Source: Alligator mississippiensis (Eukaryota; Chordata; Crocodylia; Alligatoridae). Taken from it: DNA of 64,000 nucleotides. The notes below the pieces were generated by a model. The model was not told where the DNA came from. It did no database searches and saw only the letters and a list, made by a program, of their open reading frames with translations. The translations under genes were made by a program, and so were the position numbers. This document shows positions 54,761 to 64,000 of the stretch, piece after piece. The stretch covers positions 345,520,203-345,584,202 of the forward strand of contig NC_081824.1 in assembly GCF_030867095.1 (NCBI RefSeq), given 5' to 3'. Position 1 is the first letter of the stretch; the number at the start of each line of letters is the position of its first letter.

Positions 54761-57700
54761 AGTTGTCTCTTTGCAGTGATCAGAAATATTTAATTTTTCC
54801 ATATCCCTGCTGCTGATTTATTCCATGTTGTTGTATTTATTTGTCACTATAGTAATACTAACATGGGTTCAAAATTCCAATAGGCTTCAGTAGAAGCCAG
54901 TATTAGGGCTGTAGGGTAAAACCATTTCCTGCTCCCAAGGGGTTACAAGGAAAGATGGGAAAAGAAAGAAAGTTTAATGAAGAAATGTGTTAATTAGAAC
55001 ATTGGGTTGGTGCCCATGGAGAGAGATTCTCTGAGAAGAGGATGGTATGATCAGCTCAGAGAAAGCTGAATTTATAAGCATCATTTGGAACAAACACAGA
55101 GAGATGGATGGAGCATGGAGAAAAGACAGAGAGTGTAAAAGTTCCAAGTAAATATTAGACTGGTATAAGACAGGGATTTCATTAACAGTTAATGTAGTGA
55201 TTGGTGGATATAGGGTAAATAAAGAGCCTAGAAAACTGGTGTGGGGGAAGAAAAGGAGACAAGAATCAGATATTGCTGTGGTTGCAAGTCTGGATGGAGG
55301 GAAAGATAGAGAAGCTGACATGGGGGGGGTGTAGCGTAGTGAGATTAAGAAGAAAAATACTTTTGATTTAAAAAAATGAAATTTTGGCAGCAGTGAAGTA
55401 TATAGGAGACGATGTCTAAAGGTTTGCCTACTAGGTATTCTGTTCACACGTACACTGTGCCTTGGATGAGCTTGCATCACATGATCTGCCCTTCCCCCAA
55501 TTCACTCTGTTTTTTTGTAACTTAAGAAATCTCTTCATGTTGTTCTGTTTGGAATTTGTACATGGTGTTAGGATGCATATCCAGACTGCTGCAAGTCTAT
55601 AGCTAAATGGTTTGGCGTTGGCATTTCATGTGTTTGGGCCGTTGGTAATAAGGTTCATAGTCCCATTATGAAGGTAGTATTTTTCATGGATTATCAGCTC
55701 TAGAGATGTCTGAAATTTTCACTGGGTTACAGAGAATAGAACTTCCAAATTGCACTGGGATGCTGATGGTACATGAGACCAGAGTCTGCACTCTTGCAGG
55801 AGTCAGCAAGGACATTATTTCTCCTGTTTTGATGTCCTTGATGGATCACACAGGAAGATTCTTGTCAACCACACTGGCAATATGCATAGCATCCAAGAAT
55901 CTGAGGAGATCCAATGTTTTTGTTGCTTGGATAAGATAGGACCAATGGCTTTGGCAGGGTGTGGGTCTCCACCTCTATTTTGGGAAAGCCCACCCTTCCC
56001 AAACACTGTGTATATTACAGTAGCCCACTAATACCTGCACATGATCTGTGAAGTTAATATTTTCAAATACAGTGCAACCTGGACACTGGACTCTTGTGGC
56101 CAGTTGCCACCACTGGAAAGCACATCAGTATACAGTACAAACCCTGGGTCATAAGAAGTTAGGGAAAGTAGGGAGTATGTCTCATATTAATGTTGCAAGT
56201 GGTGGTACTAATAAGTAAGTGCTTGCTAACTCATTATTCTGCAGGCTATTGCCTTGGAACTGCCCTTGGAATTACCTGTTACAATAATTCACTAAACTTC
56301 TTGCTTGAAGGGGCTGGTTAAGCACAATGGGGTATTTTGTCTTAGATGAATTGTAATTGGTAAACATTTGATTTGTCTGACAATCATGAATCTAACTAAA
56401 TATCACTTTGGGTAACAAGGTGCCATTTCAGTGGATTGGGTCAATTGTTCTTGTTTTTATATTGCAATAACATGTTTTGCAAGGTCACAGCTTCCCCTTC
56501 CCCTACATCTGGGTAGGCAGCAGTAACAGTTTTTACAGAGAACTTCAGAGAAAATGGAAAAACATGAACAATGAATAACTTAACAGTGTGGTTAGATTCG
56601 CTGACCACAAGCAATAAAGATATTTAATTTGTAAACTGAAATATAGTGTGCAAAGCAAACTAGTGCTGGATAAACTAGATATGAAATAATGAAAGTGCAA
56701 GAGGAGAATGGATAGTGTCAGCAAGAGCAGTTGCTGCTTACGTTTTCCCTTTCCTTTTTCTATTTCTCTTCCCCACTCTTCATGCATATGTGGTACTGGA
56801 CAGTAAGGGCAGATACTGAGAGGGGATAGGTTGGCCTTCATCATGTTTCCTAGACTTTTCAAGCCCCAGGGGATGACCATCAATTCTAACTCCTGCAGTT
56901 TCTTGTAGGGTGCAGGAGAAGTTGGAACCAGGAACTTGACAAGGTTCTGTATCCTTATCAAGAACTTTGAGTGCCAAATGTGTGCATGTGCATTTGGATC
57001 TGTCCAGAGTTTTGTGAAAGGTTTTAAGCCTGTACAAGTGCTATAATTGGCCCTGGTACCCTGTGACCACTGCTAGCATTTGTATCAAGGTCTACAGCAG
57101 TTCTTCAGCTCCTGGGAACACATACCTGATCAGCTCCACCAGGAATAGGCACTGCCAAAATTCATGGGTCTTCTTCAGGACAGTTTCTTTCCCACTTCCT
57201 CTCCCCCCTCCTCCTAACACCTCTTGGGCCAACGACTCTCTGTTCCTGTACTTATTCCTTCTGTTCCTGCAGTAGCTTGTAGAATTCATTGCCTTTCAAT
57301 TGCATTTAGAGCATAATATCATCCTTGGCATGTTTCCTTTTGGCTAGCTCCTGTATCATCTTCAGGCTGAGGTTGGACTGTGGACTGATTGAATCCTCAG
57401 AATTCTTAAGTGAATGCCAGAGGAAATATACAGACACAGACCACTTTTTTGGAAAATGTTTTGAAGTAGACACTCCTCTCTCCTCCACAACATAATGTTA
57501 CAATGCCACAGTTGGCAGGTTTCATTTTTGGTATGTCATCCTTGCATGTTTTTTAGACTTGCAGGCTAGAGGCAGCCAGTGAATATTTACCAAAGCAACA
57601 GAAGATCACATCAAGGTAAGTTATTTTTTAAATTATTATCGTTATTATGTAAATGTGTTCTAACTTCTAGTGATCCTCAATTTGCCTGCCAGAGGCTGAG

Positions 57701-58904
57701 CCAAGGAAAGATAGAGATATTTTTTACCAATGGAAACCCCATGTTTGTCTTTGAGGTGGGACACCTATTGAGAGCATAAAGAGTTTGGAGGGCCCTGCCT
57801 GAAAGAGAGTTGGAATAGTATTCTCTGTCACCAAGGTTTATCTTGCTTGCTAACCTGTAACTGACCTGCTAGAATTCCTGCTGAATCAAAAAAATTTGAA
57901 ACATTGGCTCCTACTTGGAAGAAAAGAACAGGAAAAACACTAATAAGCTGCTAGGTAATTTAATCAGGCTAGGGAAGTTGCCGTCCTGCCTCTACGTCAT
58001 TAACACACCCAATACTGACTGCTTACAGTGGTAGAACTCTTTGGTCCCTGCCATTCACCGGTATATCCCTAAAGAAAATATAACGAATAGGAGACATTTG
58101 CATCTCCTTCCCATCATGGGGCATTGCCTGTAGAAAAAGAACAAGAACAGGCAGTACAGGCATTTAGGGGAGAACACAGGGCATGCACTGGTGTGGCTGC
58201 ATCTCCCTTCTGCCACTGCTGCTACTCTCCTCAGCTGCTCCTTCCCTAGGATGAGGCTATAAATGGTGCCAGGCTCCTCAGGGGATATTGGCAGGTGCGT
58301 ACAGGTTTTTCCTTCCGGTGCCTGCTCCCTGCCTCTTGCCTGCAGGTGTCCCCCACTGGCTGGGGCCAGACTGTGGAAGGAGGAACATGTGTACCCCTGC
58401 TACTGTCCCTGGCTGACACAGGCATGAGGAGAGCCCCAGAGCCATTCCTGTCCCATTCTTGCTCAAATGCAGAGAATGGCTATGCAGGGAGATGGACTTA
58501 AGCAGAGACAGTGGGGGTGGCCTATAAGTTCCTCCTTCCAGTGGCCACTGCCAACCATTGAGCTCACCAGAGAGGAAGGTAGCAGGAGCTGGAAGGAGGA
58601 CACTGTGTGCCACTGCCCCCAGTTAAGCCCTGTTTCCCATGCAACCACTCTTCACAGCCCCTGGCTGGAGCAAGGGAGGAGTGGCTCTGGCTAGGTCAGC
58701 CAGGGTCAGCAGCTGCAATGTTGACAGGGAAAAGCAGGAGGGTATACCCCTCTTTGTGCCCTTGTTTCCTGCCTATTTCCCTAGTGTCCGCTGACAATCC
58801 AGGGTCTATAGTCCTGGCCCACTCCCAACTCTGCATGATCAGAGGCTGGAAATTTGACTGCTCAAATGTTTATAGTGAAAACTCTGACACAGACTTCTAG
58901 TTGT
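54761..58904. other. Intergenic stretch, no gene confidently recognised
   Basis: No Ig, TIR or signal-peptide exon of IL18RAP found. A 168-codon minus-strand ORF at 54,974-55,480 is low in complexity, has no family similarity and overlaps purine-rich DNA. About 56,780-57,580 on the minus strand has broken reading frames with lysine- and glutamate-rich pieces (MIQELAKRKHAKDD) that could come from a decayed domesticated-transposase type gene. That is too weak to call. Confidence 0.4.
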
Positions 58905-60965
58905 TTCCCTCTCCCTCTCCATCTCCCTCACTTGTCCCATCTAAATGGGGTCACTGTTGTGGATTTTGGCTCGCCACTGTCTTTGGTCATACATATCTTC
59001 TTCTTCCAATTCTTTCTCTCTTATGTCCCTCTCCACTATATGTCTCCATCTCATCTTTGGTCTTCCTTTTCCCCTTCTCCCTGGTTGAGCCATTCTGGTA
59101 ACTTTGTTTCCCACCTATTCTTCTGGACTCCTTTGAACATGCCTGTACCATGCCAGTCCTCTCTTGTTCCTTCTCAGATGCCTACACTAGTTTCACCTCT
59201 CCTCTGATGTAAGTATAACTCACTTTATCCATCTTCGTCACTCCACACATCCATTAGAGCATTCTCATCTCTGTCACGTTCAGGCTTTCTTCTTGAGTTT
59301 TCTTCAGGGGCCATATATCTGCTCCATGCAATCGTGCTGGATGCACATGTCTTGTAGACTTTCCCTTTCAGCTTCGCTGATGCTCTTCTGTTGCATAATA
59401 ACCCTGTCCCCAGTTTCCAGTTCATCCACCCTGCTGTTATTTGATGGTTCAACTCTTTGTCTAGCTCAGCATTCTGCTGAACAGTTGACCCCAGATACTT
59501 GAACTTGTCAACTTTTTTATCATGTTTCTCAACTACCACACTTCCAACATCAGGTACCTTAGAGAAACACAGTGCATATATTCCATTTTGGATTGACTAT
59601 TTTTCATTCCTCTTCCCTCTAGCACTTGTCTCCATTGGTCTAATCCAGCTTGCACTTCCTCTAGACTCTCAGTGCGAATGACCATGCTATCCAAAAACAT
59701 CATATTCCAGTGTGGTCTCCTTATTTGCTAAGTAAACACATCCATCATGCCCGCAAACAGGAATGGGCTCAAAGCTGACCCTTTATGTATGCCCACCATC
59801 ACCCCAAAGCTCTTTGTCTTTCCTGAACTGCTACTCACTTTTGTTGTATGTTTCTAATTCATGTCCTTGATGGTTCTGACATATTTCTCTGGCACCTCCT
59901 TAACTCTCAGGCACTCCCATATTTCCTCCCTGGGTACATTATCATAGGCTTTCTCCAAGTCAATAAAAACTAACTAAATACTTTTATCATCTTCCATGTA
60001 TTTCTCTATCATCTGTTTTATTACAAAAGCTGTATCCATGGTACTTTTCCTTGGCATGAATCTATACTGGCTTTTTCCAGTGACCACCTCAGTCCTTAAC
60101 TGATTCTCCACCACTGTTTCCCATGCTTTAAAAGTCTGAGACCTCAATTTCACTTCCTGATAGTTGCCACAATCCTGGACATAACCTTTCTGCTTGAATA
60201 TTGGCACCAACAAACTCCTACTCCATTCATTTGGCATCTTCTCCATGGCAAATATTGCTTTAAACAGCTTTCATAGTATATCGATTCCTTCTTCCCCCAA
60301 GACTTTCCAAACTTCCACTGGTATATCAACAGGTCCTGTTACTTTCCCTGTCTTCCTTTTGTTCAGTGCTCTTTCACCTCTATTTTGCTGATGTCAGTCA
60401 CCATGACTTGGGTTTCTGTGGCACTTGCTCACAAACTTCTTGGATTCTCTTTGTTCAACTTTCAAAACTTTGTCCTTCAGTTCTTTGCACAGGAGGACCT
60501 CATCTCCATTTCTTTTGTCTTCACCACTATAGAAAAGTTTTAATCCTTTTCCAGTCTCTCATTTTGTTTCCTTTCCACTTTGTTTCCTGAACACATGCAA
60601 GATGCACTTTCTTCCTTTCCAACACATCTGCCACTTCACTTCTCATCATACTTCCCACATTGAGTGTCACAACTCTCAAGTCCTTTCTTTTGACTAGCTT
60701 CTTTGGCTGCACTTGTCCTTGGTATGGTAGTCCTTGCCCATTTCCCATAGAATCCAGGCGTCGATCCTGCACATCACCTACAGGGTATTCTTTAGCAAGG
60801 TTTGTTCCTTGGAGCCTCATCATGATGATTTGGCAAAGGTTTTTACAGCTGGATGCCCTTCCTGACACTAGCCCTCCTCCTTTTTCTGGGCTTGGGACTG
60901 GCATTGGATGGATTGAATTGCTCATCCATGATGGAGTGTGGCACAGACTTCTAGTCAGACAGCAA
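58905..60965 (-). mobile_element. RTE-clade LINE, decayed, minus strand
   Basis: Minus-strand pieces follow the order of one ORF. DLRVVTLNVGSMM and LACVQETKWKGNKMRDWKR (60,527-60,700) are the endonuclease start. WSRSLLVPIFKQKG and NYQEVKLRSQTFKAWETVVE with RFMPRKSTMDTAFVIKQMIE (59,974-60,246) are reverse transcriptase. KFKYLGSTVQQNAELDKELN (59,225-59,539) is the C-terminal part. The wording fits RTE-type elements. The endonuclease's C-terminal half appears deleted and stops break every piece, so it is dead. Confidence 0.82.
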
Positions 60966-61267
60966 AAAGTCTAACAACTTCTAAGATGGAGTGTGAGAAG
61001 TTTATAAAGGGAACTGCATGTTGTGGTACCTACCAAACTAGAGGACCAGTCTTAATGATCCAAGAGGTCCTTTTTGGCCATTTTTTCCTTTACCTGGGGT
61101 AAAAAGACCCAATTCTATCAAAGCCAAAATGGGGTTGGTATTGACTTTGAGGAGTTGCCACGTCTTCTACATGGAGTTTTGAAATATTTTCTGCCTAATT
61201 AATAAAGAAAAGAAAATGCTAAAAAAAATCCTGATTTCTGCCAAAGTGCCAAAGTTTTAAGTCAAAA
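60966..61267. other. Short spacer, nothing recognised
   Basis: AT-rich DNA between the RTE LINE and the candidate LTR. Confidence 0.4.
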
Positions 61268-62577
61268 TGTAACAGGGAGGCTAACACTCCTGTTACTTTA
61301 AAGGAAAACTTGCAGCAGATAAATAGAGGATAGATGCAAGGGACTAAACAGGGAGGAAGCCCTTTTACCTAGGCAGGAATCAGCCCATTAAGGAAAGGGG
61401 AACACCTATAGCTGGTTAAGGAAATAAGGCCCGGGTGAGCAAGCTGCTCAGGTAGACAGTAGAGCCTTACCTTGCTGGGAACAAGGAAGCAGCAGTAACT
61501 AATTGCAAACCCCCACAGTGACTGGATGGCATGCCCTGATGAGTCAGCCCTGCAGGTGGTAAGGAGAGTCATCAGATTTGCAAGGTCAAGGCTTAGGAAG
61601 TATAAGAGCCCAGAGCTGCAGAGAGGTTGGCAGTCCTGCCCTGCAGGCGGCCAGGGAAGGAGCTCAGCCCTAAAAGGACTCTACCAGGTGGCTGGATGGG
61701 ACTTGCTTATCCCAAGGACTGTGAGCTACCAGGAAGAAACTTCTCACCCAAAAGACCCTAGTTGAGAGACTTACAGAGAGCAGCCTGCAATGAAGGTCAC
61801 AAGTAAAGGCCTAAAGTTGTGCTGGGGTCAGCTAGTTACATAGCTGGTATGCTTACAGCTTGGGTGTAGCCAGTGCACTGATGTTTTAGTTACAGTTATG
61901 ACTGGTAGATCGAGTTTGGGACTACAAGGGTCATTTGGAAGTCCTGTTAGTGCCCCAGGGGCATGTGACTGCATTGAGCCCTGCCAGGGGGCAGGCTTAG
62001 GGCACTAACCAGGGTCAGGTGCCCAAAGTCCATGAGGGGTATAACCATTGCCCAGAGAAAGGTGGAGACACAGGGCCAGGATCTCGTTGCTCAGAGAAGG
62101 GTCGTTGACAGTGGGCCTGGGCTAGGGGACCGGCTAGAGCAGAGCGGCGGAAGCTGGGAAGGCTGAAGCCCCAACAAGGGAGTAAAGGCCTGAGGTGGCC
62201 TGGTGGCTTTGGGGACAGGTGCCCCACTCAAATGATGATTCATTATACTTGTGAGGCATGGGCACAGCTGTAGGGGAAGATTGGAGACTGAGAATAGCCT
62301 CTAAGCAACAGGTGCCTCGAGGTACATACAGGCTGGGGGGCCCCAACTACTGACAGACTGGTTTCAGGTTACTGGGGTCTGGGAGGGGATCTGCTAGTGA
62401 AGGAAGGATGAGGATGGGTTCTAGGATCCTTAGGCAGCTTCCCTTTTATAATTTAATGATTACATCAAGGTATGGTAGGAAAGAGCAGAAGGAAGGGTAC
62501 CTAGAATCAGAGCGCAGCAGTAATCATTTGGCCACCAGGGGGCAGCACGGTCACCCCTGGGACCTGGCCTTACTACA
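61268..62577 (+). mobile_element. Candidate solo LTR, second family
   Basis: Starts TGTAACAGG and ends CTTACTACA; allowing decay these are inverted TG...CA ends. Flanks CAAAA (61,263-61,267) and CACAA (62,578-62,582) would be a 5-bp duplication with one change. An AAGTATAAGAGCCCAGAGCT segment at about 61,598 resembles the TATA region of the LTR at 33.6 kb (AATATAAACCCCAGAGCT). No internal retroviral coding sequence. Confidence 0.5.
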
Positions 62578-64000
62578 CACAAATATTAGATTTACTCTAT
62601 TGCCTACCCACAGATGAACTATTTATAGATTGATATATCTAGGTATGTAGTTGGGACAGTTTGCTTTATATCTCAGAGCCTAAGATATATACTAGAAAGA
62701 TGATTTTGAATGTTTCCCTGATTCTGGGGTAGGCTGAGTTTACTGCAGTTATTCAGAACAATCTGTACCAAATAACTTACTTTCTCTTATCGTGCAAAGG
62801 AGCAGCAGGGATGTATAGTTCACTGGGCTATCTTCCACTCTTGGTTATACACTCATTGACTTCTCACTCTTCTTGACGTGACCTTTCCTATCAGCCTCCT
62901 CAAGTTCTTCTGGTGACATGTGTTAAAGCAGTATCAGAAACACTGACTCAAACTAGCAAACGGCATTAGGGGCTAGGGTTTTTTTTACTCATTCTATGTT
63001 AGATCATTTGAGTAACACAGCAGAGCATGCACTGGTGATGTGCAGCTTTATCCATCCCAAGTTGTATCACAAAGTTAGGAGATACAGTCCTTCTTGGAGC
63101 AAAAATGCTGTGAGTACTTGGTTTCTTCTGTCCTACTTACCTGCTTCAGGGATGAAGAAAATCTGAAGATAAGATGAAGCAGTTGCTTTCACATGCAGAT
63201 TGTTTTTACCATGAGCAGTAACTTAACTGGTGATGGGCAAATGGGGCATGAGGCCCAGGCACTGATTTAGAAGGGATGCCAGAAGGAGCCCCAAGGAACC
63301 TGTCACAGCAGCAGCACCTCACCCTGAGGCAGCAAACACTATGGAGCTTGTTAGCTAAATGCCCTGTTCTGTAGCAAGTTGCGGAAGACCAGAAGCTCTG
63401 ACTATCCCTAATCTTTACTAAGATCCAGTTGAGACCACGTAGCCTTTCTCAAGAAATTCCATGTACCTTGCATGACTGATCTGTAATGTTAGCCAAGGGC
63501 CATGAGGGTATGTATGTGTGTAAATCTAGGGCAACCATCAACTGACCTGATAACCATGAAACCACGTTGGAGAGAAAATCCCATATCTTACTACTTGTGA
63601 TAGCAACTTCTTGAGAAAAAATATGCATCCAAGAATTAGTGAAACAATCAGCAGAAAGAATAAATTGCATGTATAAAAGGAAGGACCAAATCGTTATGTT
63701 TTTAATATATGTGCTATTCTATATGGCTGGACCACACTGAAAATGGAGAGTTTCTAAGATCCACCAGACCGTGGTGTTCAGTGCCAGCATCTAAATGAAA
63801 TGACACACCTAAAGGTGCCAATATAATTTATTATAAGGAGAAAATGGAATGGACACTCATAAGGTGTTGTGTCTTCCATATACCACTAAATAGAAGATGT
63901 GAGATTTGGTTGTTTTGAAGAGAATAAGGATAAAAAACACTTATCTATTTTACTTAATACCATTCTTTATTGCAGAATGGCTTGATCTTATGTATATTTA
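62578..64000. other. Right-edge sequence, nothing confidently recognised
   Basis: AT-rich. The last 30 bases include a possible splice acceptor (CATTCTTTATTGCAG, ending 63,975) with an open frame to the edge. IL18RAP is expected downstream in tetrapods, but 25 nt is far too little to support an exon. Confidence 0.3.

Noticed and set aside
54974..55480. 168-codon ORF on the minus strand
   Set aside because: Serine-, leucine- and phenylalanine-rich translation of purine-rich DNA, no recognisable domain, no splice or promoter context, and it overlaps other chance frames.
56545..57580. Possible protein-coding remnant on the minus strand (MIQELAKRKHAKDD, EFYKLLQEQKE)
   Set aside because: Suggests a decayed Myb/SANT-like or transposase-derived gene, but frames are broken and the similarity is from memory and weak.
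1..64000. CRISPR arrays, bacterial operons, tRNA or rRNA genes
   Set aside because: No evenly spaced direct repeats, no operon layout, and no cloverleaf or rRNA-like segment recognised. The sequence is vertebrate throughout.

Overview
This is vertebrate nuclear DNA: genes with introns, GT-AG splice sites, isolated CpG depletion outside one CpG island, and many interspersed repeats. CR1 LINEs whose 3' ends carry short ATCTATGA-type tandem copies, many hAT-type non-autonomous DNA elements and an RTE-type LINE suggest a sauropsid, most likely a crocodilian, with turtle as the alternative. This is inferred from repeat style and gene order, not from a database match.

The window covers part of the interleukin-1 receptor gene cluster, all on the + strand. 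At 4920-5251 lies the last coding exon of a neighbouring receptor, best matched to IL1RL1 (ST2). About 11 kb of intergenic DNA follows, ending in a CpG island (about 15,900-16,560) that probably holds the promoter and non-coding first exon of IL18R1. The complete IL18R1 coding sequence runs from 22,646 to 52,747 in ten coding exons. All ten junctions keep frame, and the joined product is 565 residues: signal peptide, three Ig-like domains, one membrane helix and a cytoplasmic TIR domain. Poly(A) signal candidates are at 54,490 and 54,738. From there to 64,000 I find no confident gene. IL18RAP would be expected next in tetrapod gene order, and only a very weak candidate splice acceptor lies at the right edge.

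The rest is introns and intergenic DNA filled with mobile elements: a CR1 with a nearly intact reverse transcriptase ORF (410-2619), other CR1 pieces, several hAT-like elements (three with recognisable 8-bp target duplications), foldback elements, two candidate solo LTRs, a decayed RTE LINE, and two fragments resembling the acidic tail of NAP1-like histone chaperones on the minus strand. Most long ORFs outside the exons listed here lie in GC-rich repeat DNA or overlap known repeats and are not considered genes.

Functionally, IL18R1 binds IL-18 and, with IL18RAP, signals through its TIR domain. IL1RL1 is the IL-33 receptor. I see no sign of a new enzymatic or defence system. The more unusual observations are structural: a 63-bp, nearly identical inverted repeat in intron 1, a conserved hairpin shared between DNA elements, transposons lying within about 50 bp of coding exons, and NAP1-like retrocopies in a lineage where such copies are thought to be uncommon.
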